Source: Rhinopomastus cyanomelas (taxonomy: Eukaryota; Chordata; Aves; Bucerotiformes; Rhinopomastidae). From it: a DNA stretch of 64,000 bases. Below are positions 13,901 to 26,394 of this stretch, piece after piece. The stretch is taken from positions 744,001 through 808,000 of the forward strand of contig VXBP01007107.1 of NCBI GenBank assembly GCA_013400115.1. Reading direction: 5' to 3'. Below the pieces are notes generated by a model. The model ran no database searches. It worked only from the letters and a program-made list of their open reading frames with translations, and was not told the DNA's origin. Made by a program: the position numbers and the translations under genes. Each line of letters starts with the position of its first letter. Position 1 is the stretch's first letter.

Positions 13901-15814
13901 AATCCACACGCATTCATGATTTCCCCCTATAAAATTATCCTTTTCAATGCTAGATATTTTTGGTTCTGTTTCAGTTGGCTTAATGTTGGTAGAGGTAGAA
14001 TTTTGAATCAAATCAGTCCTGATAACTTGTATATTTTGATTGACCGGTTCAAGCTGACCTAACTGTTTGGAAATCTGCTTATAAAGTTCATTTAATTAAC
14101 TTCATCTCATTTACTTTAAAGGAAAGTATGGTTAGAAAAGCCAAAACAAAAAATCCCTACCTTGCTCTTACAGTGTGGTACAATTTCCTGCTTGTTCAGT
14201 ACTAGAGTTTGCTAGAGTGGTTAGCTGGCTCATCGTGGCTTCAGAAGGTCTCCTTCGAGACTTGCCATTTATTCTGTGTTTGTCTAGAAACATCTTTTAA
14301 GTACCCAGGGAAATGTTTCCCCTTTCAGCCTTCAAATTAATCGCTCATAGAGTTTTCAGAATTAGCTCTCAGAGGGGAACAAAAAAAGACCTGCAATATT
14401 ATTGCACAAAATTAGCAACAAGCTGAAACAGTCACAAATATGTTTTTGAATCAAACGCTCTATTGACGAAGTGGGTGGGAAAACAAAGCACTGCAGCCCT
14501 CTAATTATTCCTCACCTTCATGTAAGTCTTATTCGCCAGCCAGAGATAAAATCAGCTATGTCAAACACTTGTCCAACCTTTCGCTAACATTTTCCAGCCA
14601 TGGAAAATGAACAACCCAAACTGACCTTTCCCACACCTCTCTCTTCTTTTCTATTGGAGGCTTTCTTTGTGTTTACTCTTGTGGCTGATCACTTTAAAAA
14701 AAAAAAGTAATTATTTTTCACTGCCTCCTTCTACATAATTTTTTCTGGATTTTTTTTCTGGATATGATTTTCTTCCAGAATTCACTGCAGATCACTTCTC
14801 AAAAATTTGATAATACAGCAGCAGCTAGCACTGATCTACTTCATGCATCCCACATAAATTATTTATTAGTGTATGATTCTATGTCTCTTTTGTAAGAACA
14901 TGAGAGAATGTACTCATTTTCAGCATGTGATTTACTATAACTGTACCTGATGCTCTGAATCATTTGTGCATCCTCCCTCAAGCTGCATTTGTGCAGCCAA
15001 ATACTTTTATGTAAAGACAGATATTTGACTTTTAGTTTTTCTACTGAATTGCAGCACATTTTTATCAGTCCGTGCCTTTGATTTGTCAAGATGATCTTGA
15101 GTTCTAGAATTCCCTCAAAAATGCATACAGTCATTCAACCATGTCACTAACAGAAGTGTTGAGCACTCACAGATGCAGGAGAGATACCATTAGAAGCATT
15201 TTTTTATTTTACTGCTAGGTGGTGAAACATGAATGACTCTTCCTCCAAATGTGTTTCAAATCAGTTGTACAACTACTTTGTCCAGTTATCCTTTCCCAAA
15301 CTTCCTCATGCGAATGTCTTTTAAGTACTGCCAGACAAGACAGATAATATATGTGAGTGAGTTCCATACCAAGTGTTTTCTACCTAGTCAGAGTAGAGGA
15401 GGTTTGGTTGGAGATGTTTTTGAGAAGCATGTCTGTGGAGTCCATCTGGATGGCTACTTATCTCCCAGTTATGTTCTTCTGCTTGGGGTAAAAAAACCAC
15501 TATTTTTCCTTGGTTTGCTTGTTTCAGCAAGTTTGTTTGTTTTGGAGCAGAAACTAAATGGACTATCACTAGTTCCTAGCTTTTATTAGATACATTTGAA
15601 TGATTCTTTTAGGCCTTCAGAGTATTTGCAACTCATCCAGCTGTTGTATAACCCATCAGTCCCTTATGGAAGCAGCGTAAAGTCTTGTTTTTCTTAACAA
15701 GAAGCCAACTGCGCCAACTGGCCGAGTACAGCTGAACCTTTAGGACAAAAAAAGAGTGAACACAAGGCACACTCAAGATAACAGTTCTCATCCTGCCATA
15801 GGAGCAATGTTACC
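10929..15814. other. Unique AT-rich DNA with one perfect palindrome
   Basis: No repeat family or gene was recognised. Open frames at 11447-11824 (125 codons) and 15233-15589 (118 codons), both on the plus strand, are the longest here but carry no motif I know. A perfect 16-bp palindrome lies at 13330-13345. A short CA run lies near 12893. Confidence 0.5.
13323..13355. repeat. AT-rich palindrome, potential cruciform
   Basis: TAGTAATATATTACTA (13330-13345) is a perfect 16-bp palindrome. Outside it, GATTGT (13323-13328) pairs with ACAATC (13350-13355), so the symmetry extends with a small asymmetric spacer. No flanking element explains it. Confidence 0.8.
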
Positions 15815-16936
15815 ACTTAGATCCTAACCAGTCTATGGGTCTAGATAGGATTTGTCCCAGGGTGCTTAAGGAGTTGGCCCAAGAGCTTAGCTAAGCTTCT
15901 CTCCGTCATTTATCACTGGTCCTGGATAATCAAGGAGGTCCCAGATGACTCAGGGTTGCCCAGTGATGAGGTGCCCATTCTCAAGAAGAGCTGAAAGGAG
16001 GATCTCTGGAACTATAGGCATGTCAGCCTGACCTCAGTGCCTGGCAAGGTTATGGAGCAGATCATCCCGAGTGCCATCAAGTGGCATGTACAAGGCAACC
16101 AGGGGATTAGGCACAGCCTGCATGGGTTTAGGAAAGGATGGTTCTTCCTAATCAATCTGGTTTCATTCTATGACTGGATGACCTGACAAATGGATGAAGG
16201 CAAAGCTGTGGATGTGGTCTACCTAGAATTCAGCAAAACCTTTTACACAGTCTTCCACAGCATCCTCCTGGAAGAGCTGGCAGCCCAAGGCTTGGATGGA
16301 TACACCCACCACTGCATTAAAAACTGGCTGGGTGACCAGGCACAAAGAGTGATCATGAATGGTGCTGCATCCAGTTGGTGTTCAGTGACCAGTGTTGTCT
16401 TCCAGGGATTAGTACTGAGTCTGGTTCTATTCAGCATCTTTATTGAGGGGATTGAATCTACCCTTAGTAAACTGGCAGACGACACCAAGTTGGGGAAAAG
16501 TTTTGGTCTGCTGGAGAGTAGAAAAATGCTGCAGAGACATCTGGATAGACTAGGTCAATGGGCAGGGGCCAATAGGATGAGATTTAACAGGGCCAGCTGC
16601 AGGGTCCTACATTTTGGCCACAATAATGCCCTGTAGCTAAACACTGCAGGGTGAGTGGCTGGAAAGCAGCCTGGCAGTACTGGTTGACAACCAGACAACA
16701 GGAGCCAGCAGTGTGCCCAGGTGGCACACAAGACCAATGGCATCCTGCTTCTAAAAGCAATAGTGTGGCCAGCAGGACTATGGATGTAATTCTCCCTCTG
16801 TACTCAGCGCTGATGAGGCCTCACTTTAAGTACTGGGGGCAGTTCTGGCCCCTCATGTCAAGAAAGATCTTGAGGTGCTGGAGTTGGTCCAGAGGAGAGC
16901 AATGAGGCTGGTGAAGAGACTAGGGGGAAAGTATCA
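15815..16936 (+). mobile_element. CR1 LINE, reverse-transcriptase portion of ORF2 (broken)
   Basis: A sense CR1 piece covers the reverse-transcriptase domain of ORF2. Upstream coding text such as VPGKVMEQII is visible in the broken frame. The longest open part (16190-16636, 148 codons) has VDVVYLEFSKTFYTVFHS near residues 8-24. An ADD triplet (residues 96-98, in KLADDTKL) corresponds to the catalytic aspartates. The usual PQG motif reads FQG. There are many stops upstream and downstream. Unusually, it ends within ORF2 and has no 3' UTR or octamer tail, so the 3' end was lost after insertion or removed by the next element. It cannot encode an active enzyme. Confidence 0.93.
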
Positions 16937-17258
16937 GTGACCAGTTGGAATCAGTGGAGCTCCACCTGAGGAAGGATGATGAGCTGGTCGAGAGTGTGTG
17001 GGTTATAATTAAAGGGAAGATAAGGGAGGGTTATGTTAATGTAGGGGTCTGCTACAGGCCACCTGACCAGCAGAAGCAAGCAGATGAGGCCCTTCACAGG
17101 CAAAGAGAAGCAACTTCCAGGTCACAGGCCTTGGTCCTCACGGGGGATTTCAGCCACCCTGACATCTGCTGGAGGGACAACAGAGCAAGGCACCAGCAAT
17201 CCAGGTTATTCTTGGATTACATAGACAACAACTTCCTCCTCCAAATGGTGAGTGTGCT
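16937..17258 (+). mobile_element. CR1 LINE, endonuclease portion of ORF2 (fragment)
   Basis: Sense CR1 from the region of ORF2 that normally lies upstream of the RT domain. The open frame at 16945-17271 reads VNVGVCYRPPDQ followed by VLTGDFSHPDICW, an endonuclease-domain signature with the conserved G-D-F and H-x-D. In an intact CR1 this precedes the RT domain. Here it follows an RT piece in the same orientation, so it comes from a separate insertion or a rearrangement. Confidence 0.88.
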
Positions 17259-17650
17259 TTACTTCTTTTGATACAGCTTTGGATGCAGTTAGCCTTCTGG
17301 GCTGCAAGTGCACAGTGTTGGCTCATGTCCAGCTTTTCATCCACCACTATCCCCACATCTTTCAGTGCAGGGCTGTCTCAATCACAGACTTGAGAGAAAG
17401 GGTTGCTGTGGGGGACCATGTCAAATTCTTTACAGAAATCCAGATAGATGACATCTGCTGTGCTTCTCTTGTCTACCAATGCAGTCGTTCCATCATAGAA
17501 AACCACTAGGCTGGCCAAGTAGAAATGCAAGTCTTGCTTTTGGTGAAGCCATGTCTCAAATAACCTTGGCTGTCTCAAACCATCTCCCTGTCCTTCATGT
17601 ATTTTAGCACAGCTTTTAAGAGGTTCTATTCCATTATCTTAAGATTGGTT
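17259..17650 (-). mobile_element. CR1 LINE, inverted RT fragment with internal deletion
   Basis: An antisense CR1 directly abuts the sense endonuclease piece. On the minus strand, the segment at about 17378-17578 reads VIYLDFCKEFDMVPHS (early RT). The segment at 17262-17356 reads GIVVDEKLDMSQHCALAAQK (late ORF2). In an intact CR1 more than a hundred residues separate these motifs, so the copy carries an internal deletion. It ends near 17650 without a tail. Confidence 0.87.
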
Positions 17651-18394
17651 ACCTTCATTCGTGATGACATACATTAGAATAAATACTGTATGAAGTGATC
17701 CAAGTATAAAGTATCTAACAAACTGAAAGAAAAAATAAACAAAATTTTTCTGGCTTTCCCTCTACTCACTCTACCAGACAAAAAGAGATGCAGCATAAAG
17801 CGCTCGAGGTGAGCCAGCTTCAGTTTTCAGTGCTGGTGAGAAGGAAGGATCCCATTAGATGGAACACACAGCCATACCTTTATGGGATGTTGTGGGATCC
17901 TACATAAACAGCATTGCCTGCATTCCACAGATTCTAAGGACCAGTGTTTGGAGACGGCGTTGTGAGCGAGTCCTTGCAAGCTGATACTTGTGCCAGATTT
18001 AACCTTACAAAATGCTACATTCCATAGCTGTCTTCTGGAAAAGTTATTTGAATAACTATTCAATCTTTTCTAAACAAAAATCAGCCAAATTATCACAGTT
18101 ACTTTTCCAACAGTAAGCTTCCTACAAGCTTTCGAATCTCATTTGCAAGATCTTTTGTTTTCACTAGTGGTTTTAGACCTGTTTGTGGTCAAAAAAATCT
18201 CCTCCTTTTGAGAGTCTCCCTTCCCCACCCAGTCTCATCAAGGTTCTGTAACATTCCCTGTGTTTTGGTCCCAACAAAAGCCAGAGTTCAGGCCATATCA
18301 ATAGTGAAATGGGATCTATCTGAGCAGATTTGGGTTGTAATAGTTATACATCAGCTCTCAGATTCCTGAAAAATTTTCAGGAACTTTCATGGAA
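17651..18394. other. Unique DNA, nothing recognised
   Basis: No repeat family or coding signal is visible. The only open frames are short and motif-free. Confidence 0.5.
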
Positions 18395-18481
18395 AATCAT
18401 AGAATCACTAGGGATTGGAAGGGACCTCAAAAGATCATCTAGTCCAATCCCCCTGCCACAGCAGGATCACCTAGACCAAGC
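18395..18481 (-). mobile_element. CR1 LINE stub (extreme 3' end)
   Basis: An 85-base antisense stub runs AATCATAGAATCACTAGGGA, then GGAAGGGACCTCAAAAGATC, and ends at CACCTAGACCAAG. It is nearly identical to the stub at 20199-20286 and stops at almost the same consensus position. Confidence 0.92.
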
Positions 18482-19077
18482 TTATTTTATGCTGGAGTGC
18501 ATGATAAAAGTGTATTTTACAACTTGAGATGTTCTTGGTGAGCTTGTGAGATATTCTTATTTAGCTATAGCTTGTACTTTTAAAACAATAGTTAAAACAC
18601 CTATTTTAGGGAAGATAAACATATAAAACATAAAAATGTTGAAGATAAAAAAACCAACCATAATGTAATGAGAAGGGTAATCAAAAGCTCACCCATTCCA
18701 GTTTTTCAAAAGAAGGTTAAGAGATTACTGCATACAAACACACAGTAATAGAGAGTCAAAAAAACATCCACTGAAGTGTTTTATACTTAATGGAGAAGAT
18801 ATTATAAAAGCCAGTGTTTGAAAGCTTAAGTCAGAAATCCAAATGAAAAACAAGACACAGCATTTTCAGAAGTTTCAATAAAAACATATCCAAGATGCAT
18901 CTTCAAATGAACATGGCACACGTTTCTGAAAACTCATTTTTACTGTACACTGGTGTGGCTTATTGAAATACAAATTACTGCATCAAAAGGGAGTTAATGG
19001 AATAAAACATAACCATATATGACACTCAGGTTAAACTGTGAATATTTTCCTTTTTAGCTTTTAATTTAGTGAGCTAT
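18482..19077. other. Unique AT-rich DNA, nothing recognised
   Basis: No gene or known repeat seen. Confidence 0.5.
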
Positions 19078-19672
19078 TGTAATGGCTTAACCCTAGTCAG
19101 CAACTACATACCACACAGCTGCTTTTTAACTCCCCCTGTCCCAGGATGGGAGAAAAAAAAGGAAGTTAGGAAAAGGAGAAGTGAGGAGAAGTGAGAAAAC
19201 TTGTGGATTGAGATAAAAACATCTTAAAAAAAAAAAAAGCAAAAGCTCCACACGCAAGCAAGGCAAAACAAGGAACGAACTCACAACTTTCCATGAGCAG
19301 GCAGGTGTTCAGCCATCCCCAGGGAATGGTTACTTGGAAAGACACAAACCATCATTCTGAATGCTGCCCATTTCCCCCTTCTTCTTCCCACAGCTTTATG
19401 TGCTGAGCATGATGTCACATGGTATGGAACACCCCTTTGGTCAGATGGGGTAATCTGTCCCAGCTGTGTCTCCTCCCAGCTTCTTGTGCATCTGCTTGGT
19501 GGTGGAGTGAGGTGAGGAGCAGAAAAGTCGTTGACCCTGCTGTGTGTATTGAAGTTACTGGTCATCAGTCATGAAAACATCCCTGTATCAACGCTATTTC
19601 CAGCACAAACCCAAAATGCAGCCCTCATACTGACTCTGTTTACAGAAAAGTATACCAGCCAAATTCAGTACA
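19078..19672 (-). mobile_element. Solo LTR of an avian endogenous retrovirus, antisense
   Basis: Read on the plus strand this is the reverse of an avian ERV LTR. It starts TGTAATGGCTTAACCCTAGT, the complement of the usual GGGTTAAACCA...ACA end. The A-rich stretch TTGAGATAAAAACATC at about 19207 is the reverse of the poly(A)/R-U5 region. GAGCATGATGTCACATGGTA at about 19404 is a conserved U3 segment. Both ends fit TG...CA. No retroviral coding sequence flanks it, so it is a solo LTR. I cannot confirm a target duplication. It shares ends and U3 motifs with the LTR at 47016 but differs in the middle, so it is probably a related subfamily. Confidence 0.82.
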
Positions 19673-20198
19673 ACCACAAAGAAAGTTTTCTGCTGAAACT
19701 GATAGAGTTTAGTATCTTCTCTATAATTTGCATGTTCTTAGCTAAATGAATGAAAAGAGATTCTAGTAGAAAGAAGGAAGTCTAGTAGGACTCAGTAATG
19801 CTAGGCTTCAGAAGTAGATATGAAAATAGGTGTGGAGGACTAGGCAAAGAATTCCTCTTTCACTGTGCAAATGTGGACCCTCACACTTTTTTTAGGGTAT
19901 TACAGGTGCTGGAACAGCCACTATTTTAAAACAGTAGCTTCTATTAATTTCTATTAATATACAAAATAAACTCACCCAAGTTAACAGTGATGTTACAGTG
20001 CCTATATGTTATCTACACTTGAGTGATTAAGACTGTGGTAGCCTTGCCACATTTTCAAAGCAATTTACTCATGTTCTGAGCTTAATTTTATTTCATCCAG
20101 AATTGTAGTGTTTTTCTTGGTGCCCTAGCATCTGAAAGGCCTAGACTGTAATTCAACCGGCATCAAAGGGACGTTACTCCTGAAGCTACTTCTGTATG

Positions 20199-20286
20199 AT
20201 AGAATCATAGAATGATTAGGGATTGGAAGGGACCTCAAAAGATCATCTAGTCCAATCCCCCTGCCACAGCAGGATCACCTAGATCA
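20199..20286 (-). mobile_element. CR1 LINE stub (extreme 3' end)
   Basis: Antisense stub starting GATAGAATCATAGAATGATT and ending CACCTAGATCAA. Its 65-base core is identical to the stub at 18395, which suggests a young subfamily. Confidence 0.92.
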
Positions 20287-21002
20287 ATGTGTATGTGTTT
20301 GCAAAATTCATGTGAACATTACTGTAAGTGCAAGGTCAAACTCAGGTTAGTGTTGGACTTTTTCCATATTGGAAAAGAACAAAAGAAGAGAGAGATTGAC
20401 TAACATCAATAATATATCTGTACCTGTGCTATGTGACTACTGGGGTCAGAAGGTGCAGATTTGAGGCTGCTGCGTGTTTTGGGCCGTATCTCTGCAAACC
20501 TGTGAAATATTGTGTATAAATTATAGGGAAAAAACCCCTGAAATGAGTTGAGATGGTCCTCCTCTTAATTTGGACTTTTTTCTGGAGTACTTGTTTAAAT
20601 TCAGGTGGCCACAGACACTTTGCCCACCTTGAGGATCCAGACTGTTACATTAGATGTTAGCAATGCTTTGGAAACTTGTGATCTGAGCAGTCAGTGCTGC
20701 TGTGTGACCTGTCCAGGACACAGTAAACCAATGGTGCTCATGGAAAAAGGGAAGACAACAGTCTTAATCCAAAACTGGTAGTATCTCTGGAACACAGCAG
20801 GTCCTGAGACACAGCAAGGAAAGAAAACCACTTGAAATACCCAGTGGGGTGTAAGCTTTCTCAAAAGTACTTTTTAAAACTGAAGTGCTGTCAAAGAGAG
20901 GCTTTGCTTTGTACAGTGATGATATTTTGGGGTACTGAGAACTAAAACACAGTTCTTGTGTGATTGTAAGATAGTTTGCTGCTCAGGGACACTTGGGGAT
21001 TG

Positions 21003-21080
21003 GGATCCTGCTGTGGTGGGGTGGAGGGGAGGTTGGGCTAGATGATCTTTTGAGGTCCCTTCCAATCCCTAATGTTCTGT
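21003..21080 (+). mobile_element. CR1 LINE stub, 3' end
   Basis: Sense CR1 starts near GGATCCTGCTGTGGTGG and continues GCTAGATGATCTTTTGAGG. It ends TTCCAATCCCTAATGTTCTG with a single degenerate tail octamer. Confidence 0.88.
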
Positions 21081-22397
21081 GAATGTGTGAAAATCACTCC
21101 TAAGGAGTGGATCATTTTTGGAAGCTGTTGCAACTTCAACTACTGTTTACCCATCAAGCCAAGTGCCTTGCTTCATATTGCCACGTTTTAGTTAAGTAAG
21201 AGAATGTGATTAAAACATTAAAATAGTCTCCAAATTCTGAATGGTTTTGCATATTTTCTGTGATAACAGCCTGGACTCTACTATTCCATGGTATTTTGCC
21301 AAGTGAGAAACTTAGAATGGCATTAGTAGACTGAAGTTACGTGCTGAAGTACAGCACATGCACTATTGCTTCTTAGAAGCAGCTGCCACTTGAATATAAC
21401 CTGTGAATGTGACCTTTTCCTCTACAATAGAAACCTATTTTGATTATTTGGCAGTGGTAGTGTAGGTTTGTTCTCACTGATTACAAGATTATTAATTTTT
21501 TTTTCTTTTTGTGTGCCAGACAGGAAAAATCACTGTGTGCTGCTTTTTAAAAATTGTTGGTTCATATGAGTCCAGCAGTAATGACTCATCCACTTGTTGG
21601 TATAATGTAGAAATTTGTAGATTGCTCAGAACATAAACTAATCTTCCAAGTACTCCCATGACCATATTTTCCCGTATCTCATTTTTACTTTTCCTCATGT
21701 GAGAAGGGTTGCATTTCAACTTTACCCACTCTTCTTTTAAACAAAAACATGAACCATTCTTAATCACTGGCCTAGATGTAACTTCCTGTTGTGCTGCAAA
21801 ATGTAACCTTAAATATTTATAAATATTTATAAGGCATTAAAATACACAGTGTCTTCAGTTTCTCATTTTTTGTTGCGATGCATTCGCATGCATCCACAGA
21901 TATGATAGATACAGACTTCGTTTTTCAGCTGTCTGTACTTGACTTCACCATACACTCCGAGAACAAGCTGTTACATGGTTTGAACAAATGTGCAAATCCA
22001 AAACGTTTCCTGCACAGATTGAACGAATGCTTCCTGCAAAACAAGAAATCATAAACAACTTTAGATAAAGATAGGCATATGCAGACTATACATCTATTAG
22101 ATGCATTTTAACCACTTTTTCCGATGTTCTGATAAGCACAAAGGAAATCTTAATGGATTTTTGCTAAGTAAATACATCATATTGCATTTCTTTTTGTCTC
22201 CCAAGCTAGAAACCACAGTGAAAGGGAGAAAATGAATGAAATACTAGCCAGTATAGAAACAAATGAAGGCTGCCACCAAAATCAGATTTTCCTCTTTTAA
22301 ACTTTATCCCACATCAGTCATAATGCCAGATGACCTTTTTTTTGAGGAATAGTAAGTGTTGTTGAAAATATTTTTGACATTATTTTAACATATATAG

Positions 22398-22806
22398 CAT
22401 CACAGAAGTATGGAATTGTTAAGGTTGGAAATGATCTTTGGACATCATTTAGTCCCTTGCTCCTACTCAAGCAGGGTCAGATAAACCAGTTTTCCTAGGA
22501 GTGTACCAAGTCCAGTTTTGATATTATCTCTAAGGATGGAGACTCAATAACCTCCCCAGGATACCTAGTCCACCTTTTGACTACCTGCACAGTCAAATAG
22601 TGTTTTCATGTGTTTAGACAAATTTGTGCCATTTGCCTTTTGTACTGTCAGGGGACACCACAGAGAGAAGCCAATGTCTCATTCTTCTTCATTCCTTCCT
22701 TCCACATTTGTACATACAGATAAAAACCTCCTGAGCCTTCTCTTCCCCAGGCTGACCACATCCAGCAACCTCAGCTGCTTCTTACATGTCACGTGCAACT
22801 TGTTCT
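22398..22806 (-). mobile_element. Old CR1 LINE copy
   Basis: Strongly diverged antisense CR1. ATCACAGAAGTATGGAATTG is the tail, followed by AAGGTTGGAAATGATCTTTG. Later come GGAGACTCAATAACCTCCCC and GAGCCTTCTCTTCCCCAGGC, which correspond to the end of ORF2. The divergence marks it as older than the stubs at 18.4 and 20.2 kb. Confidence 0.82.
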
Positions 22807-22850
22807 AGGTGAGCAACTTGTTCTAGGTGATCCTGCTCTGGCTGATAACA
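22793..22850 (+). mobile_element. Small sense CR1 remnant with 18-bp tandem duplication
   Basis: At the end of the old antisense CR1, the unit GCAACTTGTTCTAGGTGA occurs twice in a row, followed by TCCTGCTCTGG. The text TTCTAGGTGATCCTGCTCTG is sense CR1. Homology then stops. Confidence 0.6.
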
Positions 22851-25800
22851 GACGTTTTCACATGGGCTTCAATCAAATTATCCTCACCAAAATTTACTAA
22901 TTAAATAATTATTTTCTATAGCCAGTCTGCAAAATACTTTCTAGGGCTGCATTTCTGTCAGCACTCAAACTCTGATGAAATGAGGATTATACAACAAATA
23001 AATACCTTTTCTTAATCTGTCAAATGAGTCTCATTAATGCAGAGTAATTAGTAATTGCTTTAGAACCAGGCATTAGATCATCTAGCAACTTTAAATCTGT
23101 ATTAAAGATTATGTTGCCTAAGTGTCTTTGAATATAATTTTTATCTTCATATTAATTTCTGACAAGATACAAATAGTAGAAGTTGAACACAGTATAGAAT
23201 AAAAGATCAACAAGAAAACAGTAGAAACACAAAAATACCAGAAGTATTTAGTTACCTTTATCTGCAGAAAGTTACATTGTCAAATGTAAACCATCTGATC
23301 ACAAGATTTTATCCTTTTGAAATGCCTTGAAGTATGTTAATTTTGTGGACCAGACTGAAGAATATCTCTTGCAGTATCTTTCTTGTGACATCTGATAACA
23401 GAATGCCTTTGATCATGTTCTTGTCACATACATACACCTGTTGCAGAAAGCCCACATAAGCTGTGGCAGAAACACTCCCATCTAAAAAATCAAAGCAGCA
23501 ACAGATAATGAATTGATATATATTAAATCTGTTTTCACAACCTGCAAGCCCATTAATACCAAAAGAGTCTACAAGTATTTTGAAGCATGTAAGCTAAGTC
23601 CAGGGAAATCCAAAAACATGTTGATTAGATTAGAAAGTGGACTTTCTAGCATCAAGAAAATGTAATGTAAATACTCTTGTGAACAAAACTAGGTAGTTCC
23701 AATATAGAAAACAGGATGCAACTGACTAGATGTGAGATTTGTTTTGTAAAGCATTCATCAATACTAGTTGCAGTCATGAAGAGCCTGCATGTGCCAATCA
23801 ATCCACTCCTCAGATGGCCTGAAGGATTTTTTAACAGCAATGTCCATTCTGACTCTGTTTATGCCAGTCTTATCCCATAGTATTATTATGGGGTGGTGTT
23901 TTCTCTTTGCTCCTTTCCAATGTAAAGCAAAAGAAAGCAAAACACTAACTCAAATATAATATCCTTAGTCTGTTTCTCTGTTCTTCTCACATCTCTTTAC
24001 ATCCTTCCTCCCACTCCCGTTCCTTTTTCTCATTAAAGGTAGCCATTTGTATAACAATACAACAGCTTATTTTGAGGCCGTGACCACCTATAGGTTTTCT
24101 CTTACCTTGTCTTCTTTAATCATAGAATGTCAGTCCTTATACTCATTCAGCCCAGTAAAGCCATCCTGGGATCTCTGTAAACATGCACAAAACTGCTTTC
24201 TTCCTCTCCTTTAAATTCCTCATTAAACCTCTTATTTGTATCAATGCTTATATCACCACTCATTTGCCAGTGCTGACATCACATCTCTACTCCTGTGTTT
24301 ATAGGCACTGCCTTCAGAAGTTGCCAATATTTGTTCTGTATATATGCAGTATTTAAACAATTAGTACTGACCTTGTGCTATGAAAGTAATCAGTAATAAC
24401 TTTTTTAGTCTAGTTCCAGAAATTTGGAGAAGGGTCAACATTTGACAGGATTTGAAGATTTGATCAGGCTGATGCGCATGATGTGTTATAATATCAGGTG
24501 CAGGGAACAGCAAGCATGGCTGAAGAATTTGCTGACAATCAGAAATTGCCACAAGAGAGCTATTTTCTTCTTGCCTACTATCTTTGCTATAAATGAGTAC
24601 TATCATCTAAGACCATAAGGGGCAAAGCCTGCCAAGATTTATGTAGCCAAAGTAGAACTGAGTATGAGCAGTTGCATCAACATAAACTATCCTAGTAACT
24701 TAAGGCTGAAATATACAAAAAAGGGGAAAATAACTAGGCTCATGCAATCAAAACTCCCCTTTCAGAGCATTAGGAATAATTTTATTTATCATCCATTAGA
24801 AAGCAATATAAATAGACATTTTAGCAATCTATTTACAGGTTCATTTTTTATCTAATTGCTAGGAGTACACTCTTGTTTTACTCTGGATGAGTTTTGTCTT
24901 AATTGAGGGGTCAAAAGCAAAGCGCAGGAAAGTACTTTTAACAGAAAGAGCATTTGTTTGTGACTACATATCTGACCCACAGCATCTGTCATTCTAGACA
25001 GTGTATCAGATTCTCATCGAGTTCTTTTCTATATCTTGTTAACTTAAGAAGACAAGCAATTCATTCTTTCAAAGACAAAGTCTTGATATTCTAATAAGCA
25101 ACATGTGACTTTAATAAAATACTGTTTTGTTCTCATCACGGCTGATTAGGTTGGGCAGAAACTCACAATCTCACACTGATGTGTCCAAGCAGTTTTGAAC
25201 TGCATCGCGCCACTGAGGAACATCTGTTTTCACTTGACCATGTCAGGTTGCCAGAAATGGGATCAAGCTAACTGTGGAATGAGGAACAAGTGTCAGACCC
25301 TCTAGGATGCTGCAAAAAGCTGCTATTTTGTACTTGCTAAGAAATGTAGAATACATATGCTAGAAATAACCCAAGCGTACATCTTTTGAGGGGATTCACA
25401 TTTATCTGAAAAACTAGGGGGGAAAAAGCTCAGATTAATGACCAATTTTTTTACATTTTTGTAAACATTAGTTCTGAAATTGCAATAGAATGATTCCTCA
25501 CAATTAATTAAATAATTTGTTTGTAATTAAGTTCAGCAGTTCAAATTCATCTATCTAGGCTCTTATATGAAAGCCTTCTACATGACCAGCAGACTGAAAT
25601 GGACATGTTCAAAACTAGGAACAATAATTTATCCAGGTCTGCCAGTCCATAAACTATCTTGGATGTATTATAAGTAATTTCTGGTCAGAATACCCCAGCT
25701 GACAACTAAACATAACTTACCAATTAGCAACATCTGCTAAAGAAGAGAAAATAGTCCAGGGGCATGAAAGACAGAGTCTGTGTTATTTGTTTGAAAGCAA

Positions 25801-26281
25801 GTTTCCTGCATCAAGGGATGCAGCTCAGGAATCAGGCCTGCCCAATGAGCATTGAGCTGGAGAAGCTATGCTGAAGAACTGTAGAATTCACCAGTCTGGA
25901 CAGCCCGGGTGCCAATGTTCCCAGGGATGGTGCATGAATAATAGAGAGGGTAGTAGTACTCGTCTCTACCCAACAGACGTGTTTTTTTTTCTCCCAGATC
26001 TCTGATATGAAAAAGACCCAAGAACTGATATGATAGTGATCTCCCATTGTCTTTTTCTCAGAACATGTGATGGCATTTGTGATGCAGTTTCTAGTTTGTG
26101 TGCACTAACTTGCTTAACCTTTTCTTCTTTTTTGTACACAGTTATAGAGTTAATAAACCCTTTTCCATTTTCCCTAAGCTATCCGTTGTCTGGCAAATTC
26201 TATCGGAGATCTCACCAAGACCTAAGTGCTTTGTTTTCTTTTCCTTTATCTTTGATTGTGGTCTTGAACCCACCGCAGAGA
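22851..26281. other. Unique AT-rich DNA, nothing recognised
   Basis: No gene or named repeat was recognised. The segment at about 26100-26240 has TTAATAAACCC in a pyrimidine-rich context, slightly reminiscent of an LTR poly(A) region, but I cannot place it in a family. Confidence 0.45.
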
Positions 26282-26394
26282 CCCCACTTGGATGTTCCTG
26301 TGTGACCTGATCTAGGTGATCCTGCTCTGACATGGGGGTAGGATTGGATGATCTCTAGAGTCTCTTCCAATCCCTGATCTTCTATGATTCTGTA
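26282..26394 (+). mobile_element. CR1 LINE 3' fragment
   Basis: Sense CR1: CCCCACTTGGATGTTCCTGT, then CTAGGTGATCCTGCTCTGAC, ending CTTCCAATCCCTGATCTTCT with one full tail octamer (ATGATTCT). Confidence 0.9.

Larger units (their letters stand above)
19673..22397. other. Mostly unique DNA with two CR1 pieces
   Basis: Apart from the CR1 fragments at 20199-20286 and 21003-21080 I see no gene or named repeat. A short A/T tandem (AAATATTTAT twice) lies near 21812-21832. Confidence 0.5.

Noticed and set aside
15233..15589. 118-codon plus-strand frame
   Set aside because: No motif. An overlapping minus-strand frame is equally open, as expected of chance.
16938..17650. Single CR1 insertion with twin-priming 5' inversion
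   Set aside because: Twin priming would place the inverted 5' part on the other side of the 3' part, and a tail would be present. The observed order does not fit.
26100..26240. TTAATAAACCC in a pyrimidine-rich context, considered as an LTR poly(A) region
   Set aside because: I could not find LTR termini or any second recognisable LTR segment around it.
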